The notes: a model not told the origin generated them from the sequence alone. A DNA stretch of 64,000 nucleotides from Desulfuromonas sp. TF (GCF_000472285.1 NZ_KI421421.1:264784-328783), one strand, 5' to 3'; numbered from the stretch's first letter, positions 16,166 to 24,262 are shown. A program made the numbers and translations.

Positions 16166-17077
16166 ATGTTAAAGAATCTTTGTACCAGGGCCATCTTGCC
16201 TGTCGCCCTGGCGGTTACAGGCTTCGTCGTCATGTGCTGCATTCTCTTCTATACCGTCGTCAAATCAGATCTCGCCGACCATGCCGCCGAGCAGTCCGCG
16301 GCTCTGGCGGGGACGGTCCTGAAGTCGACCCGCTACGCCATGCTGCGGGACGATCGTGAAACCCTGCGCAATATTCTGCAGAATATCGGGTCGCAAGGCG
16401 GCGTCGAACATGCCCGGATCTTCAACAAGGAAGGTCGGGTGATGTTTTCCGCGCACAGCGAGGAAGTGGCCCATACCCTTGACAAAAACGCTGAAGGATG
16501 TGTCGGATGCCATTCCGGGCCGATTCCCGTTGCCAATCCCGAACTGTCGCGGATGACCCGGCGCTTCGTCAACGGCGGCGGAGTGGAGATCCTGGCGGTG
16601 ACGGCGCCCGTCTACAACGAGCCGGCGTGCGTCGGCGGCGCCTGCCATGAGGCTCTCAGCCGGCGCAAGGTGCTCGGCATGCTCGATATCGGTCTCGACC
16701 AGGCGCCGCAGAAGGCGGCCCTGGCCACCTTACGTTTGCGAATGATCCTGTTCAGCCTGATGATCCTGGTGCTGACCGTCGGTGGAGTCGCGGCGCTGCT
16801 GAACCATCAGGTATTTCTTCCGATCCGGCGCCTGACGGACTTTACTGAAAATCTTTCTAATGGTATTTTAGACGAGGAATTTCCCCGGGGCTGCGGGGAA
16901 CTTGAGCGACTTGCCGGCCACCTGCACAGGATCGCGGTCGCCCGGAACGAGTCTTCGGAAAGTGCTGCAGGTCACGGCGCAGAGCCTGAGAAGGACTATG
17001 ATTCAAAAGCCTATCCAAGGGATATCGAACCAGAATTCCGACCGGCTTCGGCAGGAGATCCTGGACAGAATCCATAG
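16166..17077 (+). CDS. Kinase-less two-haem periplasmic sensor with HAMP (paralogue of the 8486 kinase)
   Basis: The start is the ATG at 16166 after AGAGAGG. The layout copies the sensor half of the kinase at 8486: a membrane helix (residues 11-30), a periplasmic domain with R-Y-A-M-L-R-D-D-R-E-T-L, a CxxCH (C-V-G-C-H) and a C-x4-C-H (C-V-G-G-A-C-H), a second helix (about 195-215) and a HAMP segment (L-P-I-R-R-L-T-D-F). No kinase or methyl-accepting domain follows. The last 45 or so residues are low complexity and overlap the next gene in another frame, so a frameshift near 16950 may have replaced the true C-terminus. It may report haem redox state to, or compete with, the kinase; this is inference. 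Confidence 0.72.
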   Translation: MLKNLCTRAILPVALAVTGFVVMCCILFYTVVKSDLADHAAEQSAALAGTVLKSTRYAMLRDDRETLRNILQNIGSQGGVEHARIFNKEGRVMFSAHSEEVAHTLDKNAEGCVGCHSGPIPVANPELSRMTRRFVNGGGVEILAVTAPVYNEPACVGGACHEALSRRKVLGMLDIGLDQAPQKAALATLRLRMILFSLMILVLTVGGVAALLNHQVFLPIRRLTDFTENLSNGILDEEFPRGCGELERLAGHLHRIAVARNESSESAAGHGAEPEKDYDSKAYPRDIEPEFRPASAGDPGQNP

Positions 17078-17525
17078 TCTGCAAGCCCGAGCCAACCGGG
17101 GGATCTGGCTGATCGCCGCTTTCCTGGCGCTCAGTATTGCCGCCTCGCGAGGTTTCGATCTGCTCCCCGAGCTTTCCGCCGGAGCCCGGCAATGGCTCGG
17201 CGCGGCGCCTCCGGTGCGCATGATTCAGCTGGCGCTGGTCATCTATGCCTTCAGCGCCTCGGTCCTGATCCTGTCGCGGATGGCCAGGGGGGAGCCGCAT
17301 GGAAGGAATTACACCCATGTCCTGTATCTGACGGCATTTTATGGATTTTTTCACTACGCCCAAGCCCTCAGCGACAATTTCTGGGCTGTGCTGGTTGCCG
17401 GAGGAACCGTTCTGGGGCTGGCGGCTTTCCAGGGCTGGTCCTACTGCACTTCGCAGATCCGCCAGGAAGAAGAGATGCTTCAAGACCTGGATCGGCGCAT
17501 CAGGAACAGGCTGACTCCTGAATGA
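16998..17525 (+). CDS. Four-helix membrane protein of unknown function
   Basis: A 175-aa protein starting at ATG 16998 after GAGAAGG. The start lies inside the preceding gene, and in-frame coding-like sequence extends about 80 bases further upstream, which raises the possibility of a frameshifted fusion with the haem sensor. After a charged, coiled-coil-like N-terminus (D-R-L-R-Q-E-I-L-D-R-I-H-S-L-Q), four hydrophobic segments are seen: G-I-W-L-I-A-A-F-L-A-L, I-Q-L-A-L-V-I-Y-A-F, V-L-Y-L-T-A-F-Y-G-F-F and F-W-A-V-L-V-A-G-G-T-V-L-G. A charged helix ends the protein. I do not recognise the family. It is the last gene of the redox operon. Confidence 0.6.
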   Translation: MIQKPIQGISNQNSDRLRQEILDRIHSLQARANRGIWLIAAFLALSIAASRGFDLLPELSAGARQWLGAAPPVRMIQLALVIYAFSASVLILSRMARGEPHGRNYTHVLYLTAFYGFFHYAQALSDNFWAVLVAGGTVLGLAAFQGWSYCTSQIRQEEEMLQDLDRRIRNRLTPE

Positions 17526-17645
17526 CAAAAACCACAGATCCGCAGACCTTCTCCATGAGTCCACGGCTTTTCTCTTCCGGTGGGGCTTTACAGCATGCCG
17601 CTGCATGGTAAGCTGATATTACCCCTCATAAAGGAGGAAGACAGC

Positions 17646-17699
17646 ATGACCGTCTCCGAGCCGCCGGGCCGCGTAGGAACCACCCCCCATAATCAATAA
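17646..17699 (+). CDS. Possible 17-aa small ORF with strong ribosome-binding site
   Basis: AAAGGAGG lies 7 bases before an ATG that opens a 17-codon frame (M-T-V-S-E-P-P-G-R-V-G-T-T-P-H-N-Q). The ribosome-binding site is among the best in the window, but the frame is short and could be a remnant 5' end or a leader peptide. A terminator follows 75 bases later. There is no known family. Confidence 0.3.
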   Translation: MTVSEPPGRVGTTPHNQ

Positions 17700-17773
17700 C
17701 ACTGAAAAAATATCTGGTAGATCCAGATGAAATCCCCAAAGGGGATACTGAAAGATTCGACATCAGTGATAAC

Positions 17774-17807
17774 GAAAGAGCCCCGGTTGCCGCCGGGGCT
17801 CTTTAAT
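17774..17807 (+). terminator. Intrinsic terminator closing the redox locus
   Basis: The stem AAAGAGCCCCGG / CCGGGGCTCTTT has a short loop and is followed by TTTAATTT. The remainder of 17526-18005 contains the small ORF and one more hairpin and otherwise shows nothing I can name. Confidence 0.75.
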
Positions 17808-17961
17808 TTAGGGCTCCCGACAGGGCGGGATGATCGGCCGCGAGAACTCCAACTCCTGCTTCGTCCATGGGAGAAGGAAATTTTTCTGAGGCAATCAGAG
17901 GGGGATTAGTACATAATGGGCGTAAAGGAACAACGATCGCCTCACCATGTTTATCACCTCC

Positions 17962-17983
17962 GCCGGACCCCCATTGGTCCGGC
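17962..17983 (+). promoter_or_regulatory. Hairpin upstream of dus gene
   Basis: GCCGGACC and GGTCCGGC flank a 6-base loop, 22 bases before the Dus start codon, followed by TTTG. It could be a leader hairpin or a weak terminator. Confidence 0.4.
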
Positions 17984-18005
17984 TTTGCCATACTTATAGA
18001 GAGAG

Positions 18006-19019
18006 ATGGACAGGATGTCTGACCGTTTCGAACGGGTCAAAAATGGAACAGCCGAAGCACTCCGGGAGCTCCCCTGGCCCTCGGGGCTCTCCCCCCTGAT
18101 GCTGGCTCCCATGCAGGGGGTGACTAATCGTGCCTTGCGCTCCCTCTTTATCGAGTGGGTGCGCCCCGATGTCGTCTTCACCGAGTTCATGCGGGTTCAC
18201 TCGGAGAGTGCCCGGCGCCGCCTCTCCGCCGGCGATCTGCGCGAGGCCGCTGCCGCTGAAGGGGGCGTTCCCCTGGTGGTACAGCTGATCGGCCATGGCC
18301 GCGAGGCCCTGGTCTCAGCGGCGCGGGCCGCCGAGGCGGCCGGAGCCCGGCATATCAACCTCAATATGGGATGTCCTTACGGACGCATGACCAAAGGCCT
18401 CACCGGCGGCGGGATGCTGCGCGAACCGGAGAAACTGGCGGAAATCATCCCCGCTCTCCGCGGGGCGATTTCAGGGACCTTTTCGGTGAAGATGCGGGCC
18501 GGCTACGAGGACTCCGCGCTGGTGCACTCTCTTATTCCTCTGCTCGAGGGCGCCGGGGTCGATTTCCTGGTGCTGCATCCCCGCACGGTGATCCAGCAGT
18601 ATACCGGGCGGGCGGACCATGCCGTGACTGCAGAGGTGGTGCGCCGGACGCGCCTGCCGGTGATCGCCAACGGCGACATCCGCAGCGCGGTCGAGGGTCT
18701 GCGGATCTTGCGGGAAACCGGCGCCGCCGGGCTCATGCTCGGCCGCGGCGCCGTCGCCGATCCTCTGCTGTTCGAGCGCCTGCGCGGGCGGGAGCCCGCC
18801 GAGCCTGAGCGGCGGGAGCGGGCGGCAATGCTGAGGAGGTATCTGGGGCAGACCCTGGAGCGCTACGGCGAGCTGTTCTGCGGCGAGGCCCAGGTGCTGG
18901 GCAAGGTCAAGGAAGTTCTGGCCTTCATGGACGATCCCGACTTCGGCGGGGAGATCAGACAGATGAAGAAGGCCAGGAGGGTGGACACCTTTGCCGCTCT
19001 GATCGAGGAACTGGCGTAA
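18006..19019 (+). CDS. dus: tRNA-dihydrouridine synthase
   Basis: A 337-aa FMN enzyme that reduces uridines in tRNA. Signature blocks: M-L-A-P-M-Q-G-V-T-N near residue 35, H-I-N-L-N-M-G-C-P (FMN and substrate loop with the catalytic Cys expected shortly after), K-M-R-A-G-Y, L-H-P-R-T, V-I-A-N-G-D-I and L-M-L-G-R-G-A. The catalytic Cys region reads G-C-P-Y-G-R-M-T-K-G-L-T-G-G-G, so the second Cys found in many Dus enzymes (GCP...C) is not obvious, and activity or specificity may differ. ATG 18006 and ATG 18015 are both possible starts. It is followed 2 bases later by a DUF3820 gene. Confidence 0.85.
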   Translation: MDRMSDRFERVKNGTAEALRELPWPSGLSPLMLAPMQGVTNRALRSLFIEWVRPDVVFTEFMRVHSESARRRLSAGDLREAAAAEGGVPLVVQLIGHGREALVSAARAAEAAGARHINLNMGCPYGRMTKGLTGGGMLREPEKLAEIIPALRGAISGTFSVKMRAGYEDSALVHSLIPLLEGAGVDFLVLHPRTVIQQYTGRADHAVTAEVVRRTRLPVIANGDIRSAVEGLRILRETGAAGLMLGRGAVADPLLFERLRGREPAEPERRERAAMLRRYLGQTLERYGELFCGEAQVLGKVKEVLAFMDDPDFGGEIRQMKKARRVDTFAALIEELA

Positions 19020-19021
19020 AA

Positions 19022-19240
19022 ATGGAATTTTCCTTGGATCACGCGGCGCTGCTGGAGCTGGCGGGGGCGCGCATGCCTTTCGGCAAGCATCAGGGATGGC
19101 TTCTCATCGATCTGCCTGAACCTTATGTCGTCTGGTTCGCCCAGCAAGGTTTCCCCGAGGGGAAACTCGGTACGATGCTGCGGGCGGTCTACGAAATCAA
19201 GGTCAACGGGCTGGAGTTCCTGTTCGATCCGCTGCGCTGA
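19022..19240 (+). CDS. DUF3820 family small protein
   Basis: A 72-aa protein with the DUF3820 pattern: M-P-F-G-K-H-Q-G near residue 18, L-I-D-L-P-E-P-Y-V-V-W-F and the C-terminal G-L-E-F-L-F-D-P-L. The family is small, conserved in proteobacteria and of unknown biochemical role. It follows the dus stop by 2 bases and so is probably co-translated with it. Confidence 0.85.
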   Translation: MEFSLDHAALLELAGARMPFGKHQGWLLIDLPEPYVVWFAQQGFPEGKLGTMLRAVYEIKVNGLEFLFDPLR

Positions 19241-19269
19241 AAACCCTGGAAACTTTCCCGCTCACGTCT

Positions 19270-19965
19270 CTACTGCAGGTCGAAAAGGATGAACCGGGAA
19301 GCCTCCCGTCCCGCCAGCTTCAGCATCTCCTCATCACTCACGGCGGCGCCGTCGCCGCTCTCCAGCCTCGTCCCGTTCAGATCGAGTGCCCCGTCGATCA
19401 CCTGCAGCCAGGCATGGCGGCCGGTGGGTAGAGACCATTCCAGGTTCCTGCCGGCCTCCAGTTTCGCGAAGTAAACGGCGGCATCCTGATGAAGGAGGGC
19501 CGACCCTTTCCGCCCGTCCCGGGAAATGAGGAGGCTCAGCTCGTTGGCTGGGGCCGAGGCGAAGCGCTTCATCTCATAGCCGGGGGGAAGACCTTTCTTC
19601 TCCGGAAAGATCCAGATCTGCAGCAGATGGACGGGCTCGTGGTCGGAAGGGTTCGCCTCGCTGTGGCGGATGCCGGCGCCGGCGGTGATGCGCTGGATTT
19701 CCCCGGCGCGGATGATCTCACGGTTTCCCATGTCGTCCCGGTGTTCCAGCGCCCCTTCGATGATGAAGGTGATGATCTCCATGTCGTGGTGGGGATGCAG
19801 GGGGAAGCCCCTGCCGGGCTGCACCCGATCCTCGTTGATGACCCGCAGGGCGCGGAAACCCATGTGGCCGGGATCGTGATATTCGCCGAAGGAAAAGGTA
19901 TGGCGGCTGTCCAGCCAGTCTTCCTGAACATGGCCGCGCTCCTGCGATTTGCGTACAGTGATCAT
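19270..19965 (-). CDS. Pirin-like bicupin (YhhW type)
   Basis: A 231-aa cupin. The start is the ATG at 19965 after AGGGAG; an upstream extension to 20061 has no such support. The N-terminal cupin carries metal ligands in H-P-H-H-D-M-E-I-I-T, preceded by S-F-G-E-Y-H-D-P-G-H-M-G-F, and I-R-H-S-E-A-N further on. The second cupin (about 140-231) is degenerate. Homologues of this type bind a metal, and some show quercetinase activity; the physiological substrate is unknown. It is convergent with the DUF3820 gene. Confidence 0.88.
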   Translation of the reverse strand: MITVRKSQERGHVQEDWLDSRHTFSFGEYHDPGHMGFRALRVINEDRVQPGRGFPLHPHHDMEIITFIIEGALEHRDDMGNREIIRAGEIQRITAGAGIRHSEANPSDHEPVHLLQIWIFPEKKGLPPGYEMKRFASAPANELSLLISRDGRKGSALLHQDAAVYFAKLEAGRNLEWSLPTGRHAWLQVIDGALDLNGTRLESGDGAAVSDEEMLKLAGREASRFILFDLQ

Positions 19966-20062
19966 GACGAAGCTCCCTGTTCGGGTTGCGTTTAATGATA
20001 TCGCCGCCGATAGGGATTTCAAATAGGCAAGTGAGAAGGTAATTGGGGAGGATGGCGCCATC

Positions 20063-21709
20063 TTACTTGAGGACCTTCAGCAGATGCGGCACCAGCTGTT
20101 TCTTGCGGGAGAGGACGCCCTTGAGCTCGTAGAGATTTTCCCCGGCCTGGGGATAGCCGATGATGTAGGGGAGTTCTCTGCTGCCGAGCGCCAGCAGCAG
20201 ACTGGTTTCCTGGACGATGTCGGTGACCAGAAGCCCGACGGTGCCGAGCCTCTTCTCCTCCTTCACCGCTTCCAGGGCCGCTTCGATTTCCTCTCTCAGC
20301 TCATGGAATTCCTGAAAACTGACCACTTCGACCTGACCGATGCCGAATTTCTTGTCGCCGGCGGAAAACTCTTTGAAGTCGGAAAGGACCAGTTCTCTGC
20401 GGGAAGGGTAGGCGGCCAGGGCGCTGCCGGCCTGAAAAATGCGGCGGCCGAACTCCTCGGGGTCGAGCGCGGCGAGACTCCCCAGCCAGACGGCGATCTC
20501 CCGGTCGATATCGGTGGTGGTCGGCGACTTGAGGATGACCGTATCGGAGAGGAGACCGGCAAGCATCAGGGCGGCGCACGAAGGCTCCGGGACGATGCCG
20601 GACTGCCGGTAGAGGGTGGCGACGACGGTGCAGGTGCTGCCGAGAGGCTGATTGATGAAGCGGATCGGCTGATCGGTATGAAAGTTGCCGAGGCGGTGGT
20701 GATCGACGATTTCGAGGATCTCGACCTTCTCGGCGCCGGAAACGGCCTGGGAGAGTTCGTTGTGATCGACCAGGATCAACTTGACCGGCGACGGCGCCAG
20801 CAGATTGCTCTTGGTGGCCATGCCGGCGACCCGGCCGTCCCGATCTAGAACGATGGCTCCGGGGTCGCTGCTGTGGAGTAGCTTGAACCGCAGATCGTCC
20901 ACCCGATCTCCCAGGCCGATGCGGGGGAACGAATCGACGACCAGTTTGCCCACCGGCGTCGCCAGCCGGGTCAGCCAGGCGCTGGTGGCCGTGTCGAAGG
21001 GAGTCGACAGGACCGTCACCCTTTTCTCCCGGGCCCTCTCCAGAATGGCAGCGGAAACCGGCAGGCCTCCGGTGACCACGAGGACGCGCACGCCGATGTC
21101 CACCGCTTCGCTCTGAATATTCTCCCGGTTGCCGGTGAGCAGGACCATGGTGCGGGGGTCGAGCCCCTGGATCTTGTCACGAAACGTCCCCGAGGCCATC
21201 GCCCCGACATAGAGTTTGAGCTCCTCCACGCTGTCGGCCTGGTGTTCGGTCAGGACCCTGGCCTGCAGGCAGGCCTGCACCGACCGCGGGGAGGCGAGCA
21301 CGCGGCGGATCTCTGCTTCGCGGCGCGGAATCAGAATATGCTCGGTGAGGCGCTTGAGGACCAGCAGTCCCAGAGGCCGCCGGTCGGCATCGACCACCGG
21401 CACCTGACGGATGTCGTGCCGGTGAAAGAGTTCCATCGCCTGGGACAGGGGCGTATCGGCCGTTATCGTGACTACCTGCTCGGCGATCACGTCGCGTACC
21501 CGGGGGTGCACGTCGTTGATCAGTTCCGGCAAGGGCAGGGAGAGCTCGTTGAGTACGAATTCCGTCTGCCGGTTCAGGTTCCCCGCCCGGGCGGGGCGTA
21601 CGTCGGTCATTCCCTGCCGCCGGCGCAACTCGGCGTAGGCCATGGCGCTGCAGACGGAGTCGGTATCGGGGTTGCGATGTCCGACGACGTAGATGATTTC
21701 GTTGCGCAT
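20063..21709 (-). CDS. ppaC: Family II (DHH) inorganic pyrophosphatase with CBS-DRTGG regulatory insert
   Basis: A 548-aa cytosolic Mn/Co-dependent enzyme that hydrolyses pyrophosphate. The start is the ATG at 21709 with GGAGAA before it. The DHH N-terminal motif V-V-G-H-R-N-P-D-T-D-S-V-C-S-A opens the protein, and the metal ligands continue at I-L-V-D-H-N-E and I-V-D-H-H-R-L-G. Between them lie a CBS repeat (about 65-115), a DRTGG-type domain and a second CBS repeat (ending A-G-M-A-T-K-S-N-L-L), the layout of adenine-nucleotide-regulated clostridial-type PPases. The DHHA2 tail carries S-D-T-V-I-L-K-S-P-T-T-T. It is monocistronic. Confidence 0.93.
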   Translation of the reverse strand: MRNEIIYVVGHRNPDTDSVCSAMAYAELRRRQGMTDVRPARAGNLNRQTEFVLNELSLPLPELINDVHPRVRDVIAEQVVTITADTPLSQAMELFHRHDIRQVPVVDADRRPLGLLVLKRLTEHILIPRREAEIRRVLASPRSVQACLQARVLTEHQADSVEELKLYVGAMASGTFRDKIQGLDPRTMVLLTGNRENIQSEAVDIGVRVLVVTGGLPVSAAILERAREKRVTVLSTPFDTATSAWLTRLATPVGKLVVDSFPRIGLGDRVDDLRFKLLHSSDPGAIVLDRDGRVAGMATKSNLLAPSPVKLILVDHNELSQAVSGAEKVEILEIVDHHRLGNFHTDQPIRFINQPLGSTCTVVATLYRQSGIVPEPSCAALMLAGLLSDTVILKSPTTTDIDREIAVWLGSLAALDPEEFGRRIFQAGSALAAYPSRRELVLSDFKEFSAGDKKFGIGQVEVVSFQEFHELREEIEAALEAVKEEKRLGTVGLLVTDIVQETSLLLALGSRELPYIIGYPQAGENLYELKGVLSRKKQLVPHLLKVLK

Positions 21710-21832
21710 CGTATATTCTCCAAAGGGGATCAATTAAGTCCGGTTTTCAGCGGTCTTTTTAACACAGATGCCTCGCGGAGCTAAAGTCATATTACCGCTG
21801 CTCCGATTGTTTTTCTCTTATATTCCTGCTTC

Positions 21833-22021
21833 AGAAACGGCCTGATCGAAGATGGCGAAACCTGGATGGAGATGATCAGAGCACGAAACCTCAGTTCTCA
21901 CACCTACAATCCCGAAACCGCCGAAAAAATAGTCGAAGATATTCGCAGCCGGTTCCATCCGGCCTTTGAGCAGATGATCAGGACGTTCGACGATCTGGCG
22001 GAAAATGCCGGGAATCATTGA
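21833..22021 (+). pseudogene. Truncated HI0074-family nucleotidyltransferase substrate-binding protein
   Basis: A start-less fragment whose translation (F-R-N-G-L-I-E-D-G-E-T-W-M-E-M-I, then R-N-L-S-S-H-T-Y-N-P-E-T-A-E) matches the C-terminal half of HI0074-type proteins, which partner MNT nucleotidyltransferases. The upstream part is missing; in-frame sequence before 21833 has no family resemblance and no start codon. Its stop overlaps the next ATG (TGATG), keeping the usual gene-pair arrangement. It is not expected to be functional. Confidence 0.7.
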
Positions 22022-22119
22022 TGCGTTACGGATTTAAAGAAAAGACTGTCGAGAGCATCCGTTCCGTTTTGGCGCGAGGGAAGTGTCCGAAGGAGGCGGG
22101 CGCGCTTCGGCCCGTATAG
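22021..22119 (+). pseudogene. N-terminal remnant of MNT nucleotidyltransferase
   Basis: After the TGATG overlap, the first 19 codons (M-R-Y-G-F-K-E-K-T-V-E-S-I-R-S-V-L-A-R) are typical of the start of MNT-domain nucleotidyltransferases. The frame then runs into a repeat element (22091-22133) and stops, so the catalytic G-S-R/D-x-D region is absent. The repeat probably marks the breakpoint. Confidence 0.6.
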
Positions 22120-22133
22120 TCCGACACCCTCCT
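22091..22133 (+). repeat. Internally deleted copy of the MITE-like element at 28621
   Basis: The last 31 bases (22103-22133) are identical to 28756-28786, the right end of the larger element, and the first 7 bases (AGGAGGC) match its left end. The interior is missing. Confidence 0.7.
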
Positions 22134-22273
22134 AGTCCCTTCCGGGCAATCTCAGGGGGGCTGCCCCTTGTGAAATGAGATCATTTGTTTTCTCGTGAAG
22201 CAAAAGTGCTGGAAACTATATATGGAAAAGACTATGATATTAAAAAAACCGATAAAAGAAGGCGGAAAAATTC

Positions 22274-22660
22274 ATGTTCAGACGTTCCCTCTTTGTTTTT
22301 ATCCTGGTGTTTCTTTCCGTTCTCCCTGCTGCCGCGGGATCCCGAAATATTTCGGCAGCCGAATCCCGAGCTCTTCTGCAAGAGAATGGTCGGATTTTTC
22401 TGCTGGACGTACGGAGTCCCGAAGAGTACCTGCAGGTCCGGATCGAGGGAGCACGCCTAATCCCGACCGATCAGTTCTTGCGTCGTCTGTCTGAAGTCCC
22501 CGGGGACCGTCCGATTCTGGTCTACTGCGCGGTGGGCTCACGCAGTTCCCAGGTGGCAGCCTATCTTGTTCGGCAGGGCTATTCCGAAGTCTACAATATG
22601 GAAGGTGGCATCTGGGGTTGGCAGCTGCGCGGGTTCCCGGTTCTCAAGGGAAGCCCATGA
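22274..22660 (+). CDS. Exported single-domain rhodanese
   Basis: A 128-aa protein with a signal peptide (M-F-R-R-S-L-F-V-F-I-L-V-F-L to A-A-A), then one rhodanese domain: L-L-D-V-R-S-P-E-E-Y near residue 42, I-P-T-D-Q-F, and the active-site loop V-Y-C-A-V-G-S-R-S with the catalytic Cys. The family moves sulfane sulfur; a periplasmic location suggests a role in sulfur or cyanide handling or thiol redox. It overlaps the GDPD gene by 4 bases. An AT-rich spacer upstream probably holds the promoter. Confidence 0.88.
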   Translation: MFRRSLFVFILVFLSVLPAAAGSRNISAAESRALLQENGRIFLLDVRSPEEYLQVRIEGARLIPTDQFLRRLSEVPGDRPILVYCAVGSRSSQVAAYLVRQGYSEVYNMEGGIWGWQLRGFPVLKGSP

Positions 22661-23382
22661 GTGCTGGATTTATGGATATTTTTTTCCTCTGGGCCCATCG
22701 GGGAGCTTCTGCGTCGGCTCCAGAGAATACCATGGCCGCCTTCCGGGCGGCGGAGTCCGCCGGCGCGGACGGCATTGAATTCGATGTGCGGTTAAGCCGG
22801 GATGGTGTGCCTGTTGTCATTCACGATGACACGGTGGACCGGACCACCGACGGACAGGGGCGGGTGAACCGGATGTCGGTCAGTGAACTGCAGAGCCTGG
22901 ATGCGGGGAGGTGGTTCGGTTCCGGTTTTACCGGCGAGCGCCTGCCGACAGTGGAAGAAGTGCTGCTCTGGGCGGGGGAAGGCCTGCGTCTGAACTTGGA
23001 GATCAAGGATCCCGATGCCGGAGCCCCAGTCCTTGAACTGCTCCGGTCCTATCCCCGTTCCAGGGCGCTGATTTCTTCTTTCGACCATGAAATCCTGTTC
23101 CGGCTGCGCCGGGCCGATCCCCTCCTGCCCCTGGCTTTTCTGCTCGATTCCCCCTTCTGGCGCCTGCCTCTGAAGAAGGCCGCGGAATGCGGGGCCGAGA
23201 GCCTCAACCCTCGACAGGACCGAGTCTCCCGAGCGATGATTGCGGCCAGTCACCGCCTCGGTCTGGCCGTCACGCCATACACAGTAGACGATCCGGGCCG
23301 ATTGGATGATCTCCTTCGTCTGGGTGTGAACGGAGTTTTCAGCAACCTGCCCTATGAAATCGTTGCTCGCCGGCATCGGTGA
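22657..23382 (+). CDS. Glycerophosphodiester phosphodiesterase
   Basis: A 241-aa cytosolic TIM-barrel enzyme that splits glycerophosphodiesters into glycerol-3-phosphate and an alcohol. The start is the ATG at 22657 (ATGA overlap with the rhodanese stop, AAGGGAAG before it). Catalytic blocks: W-A-H-R-G-A-S-A-S-A-P-E-N-T (His), G-I-E-F-D-V-R-L-S-R-D-G-V-P-V-V-I-H-D-D (Glu, Asp, second His), L-E-I-K and the C-terminal G-V-N-G-V-F-S-N-L-P. No signal peptide is seen, so substrates are probably lipid-turnover products in the cytosol. Confidence 0.92.
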   Translation: MSAGFMDIFFLWAHRGASASAPENTMAAFRAAESAGADGIEFDVRLSRDGVPVVIHDDTVDRTTDGQGRVNRMSVSELQSLDAGRWFGSGFTGERLPTVEEVLLWAGEGLRLNLEIKDPDAGAPVLELLRSYPRSRALISSFDHEILFRLRRADPLLPLAFLLDSPFWRLPLKKAAECGAESLNPRQDRVSRAMIAASHRLGLAVTPYTVDDPGRLDDLLRLGVNGVFSNLPYEIVARRHR

Positions 23383-23385
23383 GGT

Positions 23386-23426
23386 TTGATGCTTAGCCAT
23401 TCCTCTGAATTTTGCGGAGGCATCAA
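23386..23426. repeat. Short palindromic repeat related to the right end of the element at 25564
   Basis: TTGATGC and GCATCAA flank a segment (GCTTAGCCATTCCTCTGA) that is nearly identical to 25681-25697 (GCTTAGCCATCCTCTGA). It looks like an internally deleted, diverged copy of the MITE-like element. Confidence 0.55.
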
Positions 23427-23617
23427 GTTCGACTGGCCATCCAATTTATCATAGCTCCGGGATTCGTCAATCGGCATAAGTGGCTAGAATTGCGTTGAAA
23501 ATTTCCGAAACGACTTTGACATCCATCCGTTCGGTGTTAGACTGTCTTGAAGTCATCAAGTCGCCATAGGCTTCGGAACGTCGTCTTGCTAAGAAAACAC
23601 CGGATGTGGACCCTGCC

Positions 23618-24262
23618 ATGCTGCACAGCCCAAACGATATCCGTTCCATTGTCTTCGATCTCGACGGCACTTTGTATCTTCGCCCGGAGGTGGGCGAGGA
23701 AATCTTCACGGCTGCCGCAGGGCTTGTTTCCGAAAGCAGGGGCATCTCGATAACGGAGGCGAAGCAGATGCTGCGCCGGGCTCGGCAGCGACTGACCGAA
23801 ACTCTGGAAGAGACGCCCACCCTGACCCACACCTGCCAGGAACTAGGAATCGACATCCGCTCGTTTCACCATGCCTTGCTGAAGAAGGTGCGTCCCGAGC
23901 GTTATCTCGAGGCGGACCCCATTCTGTACGCTCTGCTCGATTCCCTCCAAGACCGTTACGATCTCTATCTTTATACGAATAACAGCCTCCCGCTGGCTCA
24001 GAAGATTCTGGCGCTGCTCGGCATCGAGGAGCTTTTCAGGCGTCTCTACACCATCGAGTTCACTTGGTCTCCCAAACCCGATCCGGAGTCTTTCCATCAC
24101 GTGCTCGAGGATATCGGAGGGCCTCCGGAAAGCTTTCTTTTCGTCGGGGATCGCCCGCAGGTGGACCTGAAAATCGCCGAATCCCTCCAAATTCCAACCA
24201 TCTTTATCAGCGATCCCGAGGACCTGCTGCAGATACATAAAGTCCTTGGGCTGATCCCCTGA
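23618..24262 (+). CDS. HAD-superfamily hydrolase (pyrimidine 5'-nucleotidase/phosphatase-like)
   Basis: A 214-aa cytosolic phosphatase. ATG 23618 was chosen; a GTG 12 bases upstream is also possible. Motif I is V-F-D-L-D-G-T-L-Y, motif II is L-Y-T-N-N (Thr/Asn instead of Ser/Thr-Gly), motif III is the Lys in S-P-K-P-D-P, and motif IV is F-V-G-D-R-P-Q-V-D. A helical C1 cap (about residues 25-95) is present. This pattern is close to the SDT1/pyrimidine 5'-nucleotidase group, but the natural substrate is unknown. Confidence 0.85.
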   Translation: MLHSPNDIRSIVFDLDGTLYLRPEVGEEIFTAAAGLVSESRGISITEAKQMLRRARQRLTETLEETPTLTHTCQELGIDIRSFHHALLKKVRPERYLEADPILYALLDSLQDRYDLYLYTNNSLPLAQKILALLGIEELFRRLYTIEFTWSPKPDPESFHHVLEDIGGPPESFLFVGDRPQVDLKIAESLQIPTIFISDPEDLLQIHKVLGLIP

